Shown: positions 1 through 13,390, numbered from the stretch's first letter. The stretch: 64,000 bases of DNA from Coenobita brevimanus (GCA_032717465.1 CM064681.1:8718332-8782331), one strand, 5' to 3'. The notes: a model not told the origin generated them from the letters alone. Numbers and translations: made by a program.

Positions 1-55
1 TAATTCTTCCAGTCTTTTTTTTTTTTTTTTTTGTTAATTTCTTGGCTTCAACTCG

Positions 56-111
<56 letters not shown>

Positions 112-860
112 CACATTAACCCTGTTCATCCACCACTTTAATTTGCCTATCACGCCACCTCCCGCCTTCAGACTCACAAATACAGTTTCTTCACCACGTT
201 ACCTGTATTTACTGTATTTTCTGTGCACGACAACAGATTATTAAAACTCAGGTATACCCTGTTATTATCACACTTTCTTATTTACGTCTTTCCCAAATCT
301 TTATATTTCTTCTACTATGGTTTCAACACTATACACATTCCACAATAGCCTCATATCTACTGCTCATACACCAGACTCCTCACACCCACACCTTACCACA
401 GTCCTTTAAAATTCCATACACACGTCAGCATGGTGGAGGAGTTAACATTTTTCAGTACAAACAGTTGCTTTAACATCTTCCAAAACCAGACGATTTATAC
501 AACTTTGGTAAGACCGTTCGAAGAGTCCTATCTAACCATCCTTGTTGATAAAAAAAAAAAAATCTCACGCTGAATAACCGTGTGAAGTACAAACCAAATA
601 AATGATAACGCAGCCGTAGTCAAGTAATTAATATTCACCTGTATATTATCCAGGTTTCGCTCCCATTCTCCACATATTATATCCCTGCGAGCCAATATCA
701 TATACCCCAAAATATAAGGCCACGTTTATGCATGCGAAATACGTGCACTATATTCATTAAGTTTCTGCTATCATACTTCATACACTTAATGGAGAGGCAC
801 GGAGGGGAGGGACAGACAGACACACACAAGCCGCCTCGCCCCTTCTGATCACTGAGCGGG
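1..860. other. AT-rich non-coding sequence
   Basis: No gene is visible. It holds a T18 tract (15-32), an interrupted (CA)n array (60-115) and one copy of the dispersed CAGACGATTT box (about 487-496). The remainder is unremarkable AT-rich sequence with scattered stops in all frames. Confidence 0.6.
60..115. repeat. (CA)n microsatellite
   Basis: About 28 CA units with one AA interruption near the middle. Confidence 0.95.
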
Positions 861-1032
861 GTTCAATGATGCACAGACAGAGGGAAATGACTCATGGAGC
901 GAAACTAAAAGAAGGATGGAATAATGTTAATCTTTTCACTTATGGGGATATTTTTATGGCTTATTTTTCCTGTCTCAAAACGACTATGCAGCTTGGAAGT
1001 TTTACGAATGAGATGGGAATTACTGATGATAT

Positions 1033-1034
<2 letters not shown>

Positions 1035-1074
<40 letters not shown>

Positions 1075-1089
1075 TCTCTCTCTCTCTCT
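1035..1089. repeat. Compound (AC)n-(CT)n microsatellite
   Basis: An (AC)18 run (1035-1070), a GCA spacer, then (CT)8. Open frames crossing it read as His-Thr or Cys-Val repeats and are artefacts. Confidence 0.95.
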
Positions 1090-1241
1090 GAAGATGGGTT
1101 CTGTGCGGCCCGAATTGATAGAGGAAAAAAAAAAAAAAACAGCATTTCCACATGTCATGGATCATCTACAAAGAAAGAAAGAAAGAATGAAAGAGAACGT
1201 CAATGCACTGAAAAGGTATAACAATGGACAAAGGTAACTAT

Positions 1242-1500
1242 AATCGAAACTGAATATAATGAACTGTGAATATAAATACAATGACGATTATTTTATTTGT
1301 ATTTTTATTATTTTTTTTAACTAATCACGCGTTTAATTAGCCTTGAGAAAATATCCTGTAGTTGGTTAATTAAGGAAGGCTGTTTGTAACTCCTCAAGGT
1401 CCAAAAATATCTCATCAGTTGAAGGAAATCACCTGGAGACTTTATTAAGACAAAAGACGTCACCTTAATGAGTGAACAAAATCGTCAGGAGGTAGTAGCA
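1242..1500. other. AT-rich non-coding sequence
   Basis: Nothing recognised except a minus-strand copy of the dispersed CAGACGATTT-type box near 1412-1433 (read as CAGGTGATTTCCTTCAACTG on the reverse strand). Confidence 0.5.
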
Positions 1501-1511
1501 GTAATAATAAC

Positions 1512-1546
<35 letters not shown>

Positions 1547-1603
1547 TAAATAGAAATAAAGATACTACTACTACTATTACTGCTGGCAATAATAATGACG
1601 ATG

Positions 1604-1655
<52 letters not shown>

Positions 1656-1742
1656 TTCTTAAAAATATAAAAATAGGTAAAAAAGAACAGCAACAAGAAC
1701 AACATCAGCAACAAGAAAAACAGTAAGAGCATCAATAATTTA

Positions 1743-1779
<37 letters not shown>
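1501..1779. repeat. Cluster of (AAT)n microsatellites
   Basis: Three AAT arrays (about 1501-1550, 1611-1654 and 1745-1779) separated by A-rich CAACAAGAA-type sequence. Translations are poly-Asn, poly-Ile, poly-Tyr or poly-Leu depending on frame. Confidence 0.9.
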
Positions 1780-1799
1780 CAAAAGACGCCAGCCTATTG

Positions 1800-2700
1800 A
1801 GAAGATATAACAATGATAAAAATTATAACTGGTTAACACATACACACACACGAAAGAGAAAAAAAAAGATCACTCGATATTGTTTTTAAAGCCGTTATTG
1901 ATAAAACTCTCTTAAACAAAATTTTCTATTCTAAACCTGAATAAAAAGGCCAAATGCATCATCCACAAAAAAATAAATAAATAAATAACCTCGACTTTCA
2001 GCAGGATTTTTTCTTTTTTACCTTCTCGGAACCGTCCCATGAATTTAATAAACCTTAAGAGAGAATTTCTGCATAACAAAAGGGCAAGAAATAATCGCCA
2101 TTAACCCTTCGAGTATGACAACCTCTTTCATATAATATTCTTGTTTACTTGTTACTTAGACACGATTCTGTTTTGGACATTCGTACTGAAAGCTTAAATT
2201 CTCAGACTCAGGAATAACGTAACCTAACCGGAATTCCTTTACTATCACGCCTTTCTTTCTTTCTTTCTTTTTTTTTTATGACGCACTGCTGCTGCTGACA
2301 CGCGATTTTACTGAGTGTAGAAAAGCTCCCTAGTAAAGAAAAAGTTAACCAATTCACTTCTATGACTTTTTTTGTGTGATTTTGCTACTACTAGATAAAT
2401 TTAGTCCCCGCAGAAGAAATCCAAAATAAGAGAGTTACTTCCCCATCACTATAATGTTAATTCTTTAGGTTAATCATACTACCCATATATAATTTCTTAC
2501 AGCTTAGGAACACCCCATAATAGTGGACAGTTTATGAAGAATATATATATAGCCACTTTAATTTAAAAAAAAATAATAATAATAATCCAGTCTTGTTAAT
2601 AAAATTGCCTGTCAGTAACAAGAGCTAAAACAAAAATGGTATCTGACCGAACAGGTTTATATTATGGCCTTTTTCTAATGCTTATGTTAATCTCGCGAGG
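1800..2700. other. AT-rich non-coding sequence
   Basis: No gene seen. Contains short (AAAT)n at about 1970-1987, (CTTT)n at about 2252-2270 and a short AAT run at 2571-2585. The AACCTAACC near 2220 is single and is not a telomeric array. Confidence 0.5.
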
Positions 2701-2708
2701 ACATAAGG

Positions 2709-2710
<2 letters not shown>

Positions 2711-2770
<60 letters not shown>
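2711..2770. repeat. (GT)30 microsatellite
   Basis: Uninterrupted GT run. Confidence 0.97.
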
Positions 2771-2773
<3 letters not shown>

Positions 2774-2888
2774 ATTTTCTTTCTCGAGAGAGTATATTTG
2801 TATGTTTTGTGAAAATACTGAGTCATTAATAAAAAAAAAAAACGCATATATAAACAAGACCTAAGTCACTCACTCACCGACCCTAAAA

Positions 2889-2975
2889 ACACAAGTAGAC
2901 AGATAAATAGATAGGCAGATAGACAAACAGACAGACAGGTAAATCGACAGACTGACAGATAAACAGATAGCATAA
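2889..2975. repeat. (AGAC/AGAT)n array
   Basis: Imperfect tetranucleotide array mixing AGAC, AGAT and AGGC units. Confidence 0.85.
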
Positions 2976-3470
2976 TGTACAAAATAAGAACGGTCTTGGT
3001 AACATCAGCAAGATTTCATATTTATTTAATAATACAACATGATACTGAAAGTAATATGAAATCATGTATCACAAGCCGACGAAAATATTATGATAAACAA
3101 GAGAACGGCTAATTTACTGGAACAAACACACTTTATTACATACAAATTCAGTAAACGAAAACGTGTACGCGTCACTAATTAAGCAGAAAGTAAAATGGAT
3201 CCAAAGACTATAATACAAGAGATATTTTGACGTTACATACAAAACTTACAGGTGGGAGAAGACAATCCTACAAAATATATTAATAAAAAAATCTGAGGGG
3301 CTTTGATATCCAAGGTAAACGTATAGCAGGAAAATAAAAGTGTTAGTGTCGAGAATGGAGGTGTTAGGACAGAGAGATGGCGAGGCAGTCGTGCGTGTCG
3401 GTGCATGATACAAAATGTCGGACGCTGTGTCACCTGCCTCGATATAACGATCAACTCCTGCACACTGGTC
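2976..3470. other. Non-coding AT-rich sequence
   Basis: Nothing recognised. Short open frames on both strands carry no domain signature. Confidence 0.4.
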
Positions 3471-3474
3471 CAAC

Positions 3475-4440
3475 CCCTCCCCTCCTTCCCTCCTTCCCTC
3501 CCTCCTTTCCTTCCTTCCCTCCCTCCCTCCCTCCCTGGCTAGCTTCCCCCCTCCCCTCCCTTTTCACCTCTTCCCTCGCTGTTTCTTTCTTCATGTCCCC
3601 TTTCGCTTCCCCCTTCTTTTATATTTCTTACTATCCTTCTTTTACCTTGCATTACTACACATCTCTCTAGACGTCCGCCTTCCCTTTCCCCCATTCTCTC
3701 CTCATTCGCACCGCCTTCCTCTTCCCGTATCGCCTCTTCCTTCGCTGCACTACTACACTCCATTGCCCCCATCCTTCTCCTATTCTCTCCTGTTCCTCAA
3801 TACCTTTCTCTTCCCAGTTCTCCTTTTCCCTTGCTCTAATTCTTCCTGCATGTCCCTTTTCATTTCCCCTACTCTCTTCCCATTCCTCTCTACCCTTCTC
3901 TACCTCTCTCACTATCCACAAGTTCATTACTGATTTTGATCCTCTTCTCTCTTGGTACTTAATGACAACTTTCTACCCTCCTCTTCAATCCATTTTTCTA
4001 GTTCCATTCTCCGGTCGGCTGTCCTTTCCTTTAATTCATAAAATATATATCCTTTTCTTTTTCATTACCTGCTATATAACAAACTGCCTTGAGAGCGACA
4101 ACAGGTCTGTTACTGGCTGCTTTCCTTTACACTCTCCTCTGTACTCTTCCACTCACCTGTGTTTTCTTTTATATACACCTCCATTTGAAAGGTATCTCTT
4201 CTCCTTCCGTCAATTCTCTACTTTTTCTTTCGTCTCTGCTGTTACTCTAGTATCCTTCCTCCTTTATATACCTGCTCTCTATCCTCCCGTCCCTTCAAAT
4301 CCTAAGCGTCCCTCCCTATCCTCAAGTCCCGCCACGCTACCCTCCCTCCCCGCTGTCCCACCCACTAACCACTGTCCTGGCTCCAGATTCACAAAACCAC
4401 ACCCATCTATCCAGTCCTCCTCTAACCCCGTCCACTAACC
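3475..4440 (+). repeat. Polypyrimidine-rich low-complexity block
   Basis: Plus strand is dominated by CCTT, CCCT and CTTC words, densest at 3475-3560. Open frames of up to 158 codons here are Ser/Pro/Leu/Phe-rich and exist because C/T-only DNA cannot spell a stop codon. No protein family is recognised. Confidence 0.85.
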
Positions 4441-4559
4441 TCACCTATTCCCTCACGAAAAGCCATATGGGACACGGAGGTTAAGTCCCTATGCGTGTGA
4501 CAGATAAATGGATCACTAAATGGGGCACGAAAAATCACTAAAAATACACCTCGTCCTCA

Positions 4560-4790
4560 ACTCACCGGTTCGCGACGTCGTGTCCTCGCGTGCTTGTCAC
4601 TGGGTGAGTGACAGCGGAAACATCTCCATTTTGTTTCTCGACCCTCAGCGTTGACAGTTGCGGATATATTCGTCATTTTTCTTCAGGATCCAACGCCGCT
4701 TTTTTGCCCTCTCCCTTTCTGTCTCGGGCTCACCTGGCGACGGAGGCGGCGACGGGGAAGAGGAGGATTGGAGGTGCGACGGGGATGTCA
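4560..4790. promoter_or_regulatory. CpG-dense patch, possible promoter or first exon
   Basis: This patch has many CpGs (CGCGACGTCG, CTCGCGTGC, GACGGAGGCGGCGACGGGG), unlike the CpG-poor flanks. A splice-donor-like GGGTGAGTG lies near 4602 and another candidate, CAGGTATAAG, near 4790. No TATA box or coding frame can be assigned. It could be an unmethylated promoter or first exon, or simply a GC-rich island. Weak inference. Confidence 0.2.
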
Positions 4791-4879
4791 GGTATAAGGC
4801 TGCTAGGTATAAGAAAATATTCCTTGATGCGACAGCGAATCGTGCACGTCAACCCCCGCCTCCCACACCACAGCCACTG

Positions 4880-5310
4880 TCAGCAGCTCCAGACAGGTCC
4901 AGGTGAGAGAGCAGACGGGGAGAGAGGAAAGAGCGAGGGTGTGTGGATGAGAAACAGAGAGGAGAAAAAAGAGAGAGGGTGAGAGAGAGAACGAAATTAA
5001 GGAGTCAGAATGAGGATGGTGAAAAGGGAGGGGAGGAACAGACAGGAAGGCAGATTAGAGATATAAGCACAAGGTATGAAGGGACTGCATCAGGAAACAT
5101 ATATGGAGAAAAAGAGAACAAATGAACAAAATATTAGATGAATGAGGAGATACGGAGGCTAGGGTACGGGTGAGGAAAGGTGGAGGGAGAAGGTACGATA
5201 AGGATAGAAGGGAAAGGGGAGGGGAGAGGAGAGGGGAGGTAAGGCAGGGGGAGGAGGAGGAAGGTGGGAATGATAGAGGAGGTTGAGTGAGGGTGGAGGG
5301 AGGAGGGGAA
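4880..5310 (+). repeat. Purine-rich low-complexity block
   Basis: GAGA-, GGAGG- and AGGGGA-rich plus strand. Translations are Arg/Glu/Gly-rich artefacts. Confidence 0.8.
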
Positions 5311-5439
5311 ACGTTTTGTGAATAATGATCACCTTTTGCATAATTTCAGCATTGATACGGAGCAAATTACGGACATCCGGGCCTTCTACTCAACAGCTCA
5401 CAGGCGGACAGGGGATAGCAGCGGACGTCGACCATTCTC

Positions 5440-6090
5440 TCCCTCTGTCTGTCTGTGTGTCTGTCTGTTTGTCCGCCTGTCTGTCCGCCCGCCACTCCTT
5501 GTCTGTCTCTCTCTTGCTTGTCTGTCCATCTCTCCCTTCTGTCCATCTTTGCCCTGTCTGTCCTTCACACACTGTCTGTCTGTTTGTCCGCCTGTCATTC
5601 CTTTGTTTGTCTGTCTATCCGTCCGCCACCTCTGTCCATCTGTCCGTCCGTCACTCCTGTCTAAAGGTCTGTCCGTTCGTCATTATTCACTGTCTGTCCG
5701 TCAGCCTGTCCGTCCAGCACTCCCTGTGTCTGTCTGATCGTCATTTCCACTGTCTGTCTGTTCGTCCGTCACTACCTCTGTCTGCCTGTCCGTCTGTTAC
5801 TTCTACTGGCTGTTTGTTCGCCTTTCCGTTCGTCACTCCCACAGTTTCTCTCTCTTTTCAGTCTATCATTTTGCCTCGTCTTTTCTCCTTACCCTCCGCC
5901 GCTCATCCTGTCTCTGTCCGTGCGTCACTTCTGTCTGTCTGTCCGTTCGCCACTCCCTCTGTCTGCACACTCTTATTATCTGACCGCTTGTCTCTTCATT
6001 ATTCCTTTTATCTATCTATCTGTCTGTCTGTCTGTCCTTCCGTCACTCTATTTCTCCATCTATCCGCCTGCCCGCCCCTCACTCCCACAG
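5440..6090 (+). repeat. Degenerate CTGT/CCGT minisatellite
   Basis: Roughly 650 bp built from CTGTCTGTCC, GTCCGTTCGTC and GTCACTCC words with no fixed period. It looks like a CTGT microsatellite expanded and diverged into a higher-order array. An open frame of 271 codons crosses it (Ser/Cys/Leu/Val-rich) and is rejected as a gene. Confidence 0.85.
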
Positions 6091-6214
6091 TCCAATTTAT
6101 CGAATACCGTGACGGAAAGGTTACAGCATTTATTTACTAATTCTGATATTGTAGGTTGGCATCCCAGTGCTGCAAGGGTAGGTATTTATGGAACTTAACC
6201 CCCTTCATTCAGAG

Positions 6215-6790
6215 GATTTATTATTACACCCGCACCTGCAGCGCGAGGGGGTTATGAGTTTAGTTCGGGTGTCTGTGTGTGTCTGTCAATAACATTAAGG
6301 AAAAACTATTGGATGGAACAGTACTAAAATTGAAATTACGACTGACGGCAACCAGATGGAAGGAATAATAACAATTTCGGCTCACATATATCAGAGTTTA
6401 AGGTCACTGAGAGGGGTAAATCCTTACAGACATGATTTTAACCTAGCTTTGTGGAAGGCTGAGGACCAGGAAAAAATATGGTTGTCCAATTTTGAGAACA
6501 ATGTGCCAAAGGTAAAGGTCAAAGGAAATGGCCAAAATATCGGCCCCTCAACTCAAACTTTTTCATTCGATCTGGACCAAATTTGGCGGAAGGAGGTCCA
6601 AGATGAACTTATTCTATTTTGAGAACGATGGGTTAAAGGTCGAGGTCACACGGGAAGGTCAGCTTAAAGTTTTGATCCATATTGAACCAAGCTCAGTGGA
6701 AATGTTAGCGGTCAAGCAAGAATGGAGGAATTCGATTTTGATAACAATCGGTGGAGGGTCAAAATTTTGCCCAAAGACCAACTGTATTCT
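6215..6790 (-). repeat. Dispersed ~120-bp-period repeat (TGACCTTTGACC family), copy 1
   Basis: The plus strand carries GGTCAAAGG-type words and a recurring ATTTTGAGAACAATG word at about 6490, 6617 and 6736 (spacing about 127 and 119 bp). The same vocabulary occurs in reverse complement at 39890-40096 and 60700-61450, including the phrase GGTCCAAATTCGAT, so this copy lies in the opposite orientation. The left end (about 6228-6290) has a TGTCTGTGTGTGTCTGTC stretch matching the CAGACACACA ends of the other copies. Class of element unknown. Confidence 0.6.
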
Positions 6791-6799
6791 TGAGGCTCC

Positions 6800-7135
6800 T
6801 TATTCTTACCTTAAGTAGCTATGAAGAGATTTATAGAACTGATACGTTTAGATATACACTTAACCAACCCCTACGCTGACAGGTCCTTCCTCTATCAATA
6901 CTATTTGCTGGTGAACTAAAAAAAAAAAAAATGACATTGTGGTGAAGGAATTGATCTGTGCTATTTGTATCCAGTATTTTTTTCATAACGGTGCCAATAT
7001 ACCCTTATAACCTCCTCTTTGTAGTCCGTCGTGATGTATGATATTCCTTACTCTAAAGATGTGTGGTGGGATGTACTCAAGAAGGTGGCATGACTGGCAA
7101 GGGAAGTGCGAAGTAACTCCATTTGATGATGCAAA
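6800..7135. other. Non-coding sequence
   Basis: Nothing recognised. Contains an A13 tract near 6918-6930. Confidence 0.4.
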
Positions 7136-7188
7136 ATGAAAACACAAGCTTCTGGTGCTCATATCTGGAGGTCCCTAAGCACTACGAT

Positions 7189-7849
<661 letters not shown>

Positions 7850-7850
<1 letters not shown>

Positions 7851-9630
7851 CTCCACATGCGGTGAATAGTGAGTGTTGGTTGATGGACGAGGGAGGGAAC
7901 ACAGGGAAAGAGGGGAAGAGAGAGGGATGAGGGTGGTGGGGGACTGAACACAGACAGCGGGAGAGAGGGATGAGGGGGGATAGCGGGTAGAAGAGTGTGT
8001 GTGGGGAGGAGAGTGGTGTGGATGGATAGGGTGATGGGGACAGAGGGTTGAAGTAAGGATGTGGAGTAGAGGGGTGTGGAAGGAATGGTGTGGCTGTAAT
8101 ATATAGGTGGGAGGAGTGAAAAGGGGACTTATATAGATGTGACGTGAGACTGAAAAGGTGGGGAAAATAAGAATAAATAGACGATAGAAATGAGAGTGGG
8201 AGACACAGGGAGAGGGATACGAGTGATTCAGGAAGCCGGTGGGGGACCGAGTGGGTATGTGTGGGGGAGGGAGGAGTGGTGTGGGAAGAGTGGGGGAAGG
8301 GTGTGTGGGACAGAAAGGGATGCGTTGGAAAGGGAAAAGGATAGCGAAAGGAGTGTGGCGACAGGGGAAAGGAGAGTAACAGAAACTGGGTGATGGACGA
8401 AGACGGGGGGAAACCAGTTCGAGGAGAGAAGATTCAAGGATTTTTAGAGGGTGTGGGACGAGAGTGAGAGTGTGGGACGAGGATGAGAGGGTGTGGGACG
8501 AGGGTGTAAGTGTGTGGGAGGGAGAGGGTTGTGGGGATACTGGGAGGAAACGTGGGGTTGCATAAAGCTGAAAGAAGAATAAAAAAAAAACAACAGTGCG
8601 ATGGAGGAGGGGGGCAGCACAGGGAGGGGAAGTGCCTGAGGGGGTGGGGGGACAAAAGACTGGAGTGTGTGGGAAGGAATGCGATAAGTGGATAGTACAG
8701 GAGCATGGAGAGATGGGAAAGGTTAGGAATATTAAACAAGTGTACGAGTATGGCAGTGGGAGGGCTAAAGGTGTTATACAGAGGAGAGGAGAGAAGGAAT
8801 AGGTTGAGAGGTTGAAAGATGGTAGGTGATGACGAGAGGAGAACACAGAAAGAGGGTTTAGACTGACTGAGAATGCTGATGGGGGAATGAAGGGAAGATT
8901 ACGTGAGGGTAAAGGGATGAAAGGTCTGGCTGTGTAAATGGGTGAGGAGATGGGAGGGAAGTGTGGGGGTAATGTGAGGAATGATGGGGTTGTGTGGGCA
9001 GATGGATTAATGTATAGCAGTACTGACGGCGGAACAGAGTGGGAAAAGCTGGATGACTATAGGTGAGAGGTCCCAGATGAGAGATGAATACGAAAATAGA
9101 GAAGCACTGTCATGGAGAACGAACAAGGAGAGTGAGAGGTAATGAGAAGGATATGAGAAGGATGACTGTACAGGTTAGGATGTGAGGAGATGGTAAAGTC
9201 GTGGGGAGAGTGCGGCGTGGGAGTGAAAGTGAGGCTGGTGGCGTGGAGAGCGAAGGTGTTCTCATTTCGAGGTTAAAGTGACCGTAACTGGTAGCGCTGC
9301 GGGTGAGAGTGAAGCTGAGCGAAAGAGTGAAAGTGACGGCGATTATGAGTGCAAGAGAAAGTGACTGAGAATAAAAAAGATCAAGAAAGTGAATGATCTG
9401 AATGACAGTGGAGTTCATACCGAAAGACAATGAAAGTGAGTGCGAATGAAGTGTGGAGGAATGAAAGGAATCTAAGGAACACTGGAGGGATGCAGGAGAA
9501 CTGACGGTAAGGGAAAAGTAAGTATGCAGGTTGGCAATTTGCGGGCTGAAGGGCATAGGGTACAGGTATGGGGAAATGAAAGGGAGGTGGGGAGGATTGA
9601 GAGGCATGATTACTAGGGCGGAGGTTTGGG
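7850..9630 (+). repeat. G/A-rich low-complexity block
   Basis: Plus strand is built of GGGAGAGGG, GTGTGGGG and GAGAGGA words. A local tandem of GTGTGGGACGAG (19-21-bp spacing) sits at 8450-8512. Minus-strand frames of 398 and 165 codons (Ser/Pro/His-rich) are consequences of the missing stops on a pyrimidine strand. The 9270-9430 part has GAAAGTGACGGCGA-like words resembling those at 21040-21290. Confidence 0.8.
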
Positions 9631-9815
9631 GAATGTGACGGGGTAAGGCAGAAATCAGAGAATGTGCTGAGATAAGGCAGAAATTGGGGGTATGTAATGG
9701 GGTTAGGTAAATGGGGAATGTGATGGGGTAAGGCAGAGATTAGGGGAATGTGATGGGGTAAGGCAGAAGTCAGAGAAAAGTGATGGGGTAAGGCAGAGAT
9801 TAGGGGAACGTTAAG
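9630..9815 (+). repeat. ~30-bp minisatellite
   Basis: Six imperfect copies of a unit containing GATGGGGTAAGGCAGAGATT, with AAGGCA recurring at 26-30-bp intervals (9645, 9674, 9704, 9730, 9760, 9790). Confidence 0.85.
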
Positions 9816-10385
9816 AGTGCTAAGGAAAAACAGGAGAATGTGAGAGTATAAAGGAGGTATCGGGGAAGAGTGAGCAGATGGATGTGAAGGCAAAACCAGT
9901 TAGTATTTGCCAACTATCAACACTTGCAATAAATAACTTCTTAACACATTTTCAGAACCATGTCAGAACCGCATGAGGTTTTGACTATTTCGTTGCCATC
10001 ATCCTCCTACTCCTCATCATTAATTATCGTCGTCGTCATCATCATTATCATTATCTTTTTTTTTTTCTGCCTAATGATGGCGTCATGTAGGAGCCAGAAA
10101 CAAGGAACAAGAAAATTTGGAAATGTGGAAACCATCAACAGAATACGCAGCGAAATGACCAATGATGCACAAGTCTTTCAAGCTCAGGGAATCTTGCCAA
10201 GTTGAGCAGCTGCATGAAAGGGGGTTGGAAATTCGCTTCTTAAGTTCGGAGACCCAGGTGTGTAAAGGAATTATTGATGGCGACTGTAATAAAGTCAGAA
10301 AGTAATAAAAGGCCGTGGTTTGTAAAAGGGAAAAAACTAGAACACGATGTAAACTAAAAAAAATAAAGGTGGATGGAAAGTGCTA
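9816..10385. other. Mixed non-coding sequence
   Basis: Contains a short (ATC/GTC)n stretch with T10 at about 10020-10070. No gene recognised. Confidence 0.4.
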
Positions 10386-11010
10386 CATGAAGGGAAAGGT
10401 GGGTGCAAGGGAGGGAGGAGGATGAAAAGAGAGGTAAGAAAAGAAGGACAGGGAAGAGATGGGTAAGCAGAACTTGAACATACGACAGTGGTGGATATGA
10501 TGTGCAGAGGGAGGAGCAAGAGAGGTAGGAGGGAGGAGGGTAGGAGAAGGCGCTGGGAAGGGAGGGGAAGAAAGGAGGGAAGGGAGGAGAGGAGAGGGGA
10601 AGTGGCAGGAAGGGGGAGGGAAATGGTAGGTGGACAGGTAGACTTCAAGGATAGACAGAGGCGGATGTGATGTGTTACGAGAAGCGCAAGGATGGTGCGA
10701 AGGAGGGAGGAAGGCAGGAGAGAGAGAGTTGGAAAGGGAGGAGAAGAAAAAGTGGTGGGAAGAAGTGGAAAGGGGAAGTGGAGGGAATGGGGGGGAGGAG
10801 AGATGTTAGGTGTACAGGCAGAATTCAGAGACGGACAAAGGCGGATGTGATTTCTTACAAGAAGTTTGAGGAAAGTGCGAAGGGAGGGGGAAGGAAGGAC
10901 AAGAGATGGGCAAGGGGTGGGAGTGGGGGGTGCGAGTGGGGATGGGGTGGGTGGGTAGGCAGGTAATGATGAGTGTGGGGGCTAGAGGGGCGTCAGGTGG
11001 GTGGTAGGTG
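10385..11010 (+). repeat. Purine-rich block with ~170-bp tandem units
   Basis: GGGAGGA-rich DNA with a clear longer-period duplication: the word GGCGGATGTGAT followed by a TTACRAGAAG stretch recurs about 178 bp apart (10660 and 10838). A weaker third copy (GTGGATATGATGTG) lies near 10490. Confidence 0.65.
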
Positions 11011-11740
11011 GGCGGGGAAGGCACTTAATCTGCAGGGTTCTCAGCTGCAACCCAAACGCTGTCATTGTGGCCCGAGAGACAGGGGATCGCATTCTCGTCG
11101 GCTCAGGAGGCTCTCTCAACACCTTTTACTCAACAGTGTAATTTCCGCCTCACTGTTTCCCTGCATCTTATTTACCTTTTTAACACTGACATATCTCGTG
11201 AATGACACACAAGGGGAATCATAGCGTGTCACATGTGGGAACTGACTACAGATGTGTCAGACGGGGCGCTAAGCTGACATGAATACAGGCGGCGGTGTTG
11301 TCGTGTGGGCTGTGTCATTATCCTTTCCCACGGGTCAATGGGATGGTGTTTACTCGCCTCGCCTCGCCTCCACTCACAGCTCTATCTTGCCCCGATAAAC
11401 AAGTGGCTAAGGACCTACGCAACACCACTGGATGTAACCCTGCTTCTAAAAATAAGTCCCTCTACTAATAAGGCGCATTATTTCGCTTTAATCGGGCTAT
11501 TACAGATTATTTTACTTACTGCTGGAATGATCTCTAGTAGTGAAGGATTAATCATGCCTTTATCTAACCCTTCCATTTCCAAAAGTCTTCTAAAAAAAAA
11601 AAAAAAGGCGCTGTGTGAATCATAAATTAACCCCCCCCCAAAAAGGTCGTTATCGGATGGAAAGAGTTAACGATCGTAATATTTAAACTGGGAGGGAGAA
11701 ATCTCTAGTTCCTGTGGGTCATTTATAGAACAGAAATACT
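11010..11740. other. Non-coding sequence with one dispersed-repeat match
   Basis: The segment around 11074-11110 (GGATCGCATTCTCG, then AGGAGGCT) resembles 61636-61672. No gene. An A14 tract lies near 11592-11606. Confidence 0.4.
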
Positions 11741-13270
11741 GGATGTAATTAGCCTGCGTGCCACGTTACACAGTGCATCCAGCAGCGAGAGAGAAAAAAG
11801 ATATATGTATTGCCGTCATCATGATTTTTACAGATGACGGTATAAAAACTGGAGGCTTGACTCTCCCTATGCAATCTCAGTTTTATAATACGAACGTAAG
11901 CATCTTCCTCAGGGTTGGTAAGCACACTGTGGAAAAGTCTATGTATCTGCGACATGCATGCGTCCTGTTAAGGCTTTGGTTATATTTGGTCTGTGATACG
12001 GCCGCTAAACGCTTGCTCTTGCCTACGGAATTCCCCCCTCCCCCACCACGCTGTCCCTGAGACAGGCACTAAAACCAAACATGACAAGGATCTGCTGTGA
12101 CATACCGGGCATGCCCATCCGAAATTTCAGCTCCTTCCACCCAGCTGTATGGCCCATAGAGGGATCCCAACGTCCGGCGAAAAATCGGGCACAAAAGTGA
12201 GTGTGGCTCGCGTGCAACTGACCACACGCAATTATTATTTACATCACCGTTGTCAGCTCGTCGTCCGGCGTCTTCTGATGTATGGCACGTCGAAATCTGA
12301 AGAGGTCAAATGTGGACTATCACACTGACAACGCATATTTGCACATAGAGTATTATTGATAATCTTTGGAAGAAACCAGAAAGACAGTTTATTCCTCGAC
12401 TGCATATAACATTATCGGAATTACTACTGATGAAAATAATTTGACGCTAGCCACAATAAAGTACGTACGTGTGACAAAACTGATGAAAAGATGAAAGTAA
12501 AGAGTGAATGTCTTTCATTTACATTTATGTGAAGTGTATTAAAACGTGCTACAGTTAAGCCATGTGTAAGTTGTATCGTAATAACAACATTGAGCCCAAC
12601 GTTTGCAGTTGTAAGTGTGTGACTATAGGTTACCCACCAAGCTGCCTCAGTCATCCACTACCACACCACTTTCACTTAAATTCGTAAAACAGCTGGTGAC
12701 GATTTTTCTCGAGTAACTAATATTCGCTTCAGCAGGATAAAGACGAGACCACGTGATATTCTGCATTCTCTTTCATAGTCAACCCTGCAGTATCATGTCT
12801 TAGCTACGACAAGGAACTAGTGGCAAAATTCCGCACTTCATTCCTTACTCTTCCTACATACAAATATTTTAGTTGCGACAGAGAATCGATCAGTCGTTTC
12901 TGCACCTTCTTTTCCACGTCTTTCCCACTTGCAAGCAAAACTCTTTCTACAACCTCCTTTTCTTGTTTTTTTCCTGCCATAAGAGTTTTTAGTTACCATA
13001 GTGAACGGACAACAATATTCTGCACACTCTCCTTGATCTCTCTACCTTCATAAAATAATCTTAGCTACATATACAACTAACAGCAAATTTCTGTACTTCA
13101 CCCCCTGTCCTTCCTGAATAATTAATAGTATGTTCGGGCATGGAAATGACAGCAAAAAATAATCTTTACTCTTTATTCATGTCCATTTTACTTGCTCAGA
13201 CAATTTTTACTGCAGCAAGGGCGTGATCGAAGGTTTAAGCACTCTATTATTTCCCTCATCCTACCTTCAG
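11740..13270. other. Complex non-coding sequence
   Basis: Balanced composition and few SSRs, but no frame longer than about 100 codons and no recognised domain. Short antiparallel frames near 11749-12217 look like chance. This is among the less repetitive DNA in the window and could be intronic. Confidence 0.35.
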
Positions 13271-13274
13271 GTGG

Positions 13275-13342
13275 GATGACGACGACGACGACGACGATGA
13301 TGATGATGATGGTTGTGACGATGATGATGATGGTGATGGTTG

Positions 13343-13388
<46 letters not shown>

Positions 13389-13390
13389 GT
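13275..13390 (+). repeat. (GAC)n(GAT)n trinucleotide array
   Basis: ACG/GAC units switch to GAT/GGT units. Translations are poly-Met, poly-Thr, poly-Ile or poly-Val. Confidence 0.9.

Noticed and set aside
2218..2228. Arthropod telomere repeat (TTAGG/CCTAA)
   Set aside because: AACCTAACC occurs once, with no tandem array.
5318..6140. Cys/Ser/Val/Leu-rich frames up to 271 codons
   Set aside because: Direct translation of the CTGTC/CCGTC minisatellite. The cysteine spacing follows the repeat, not a fold.
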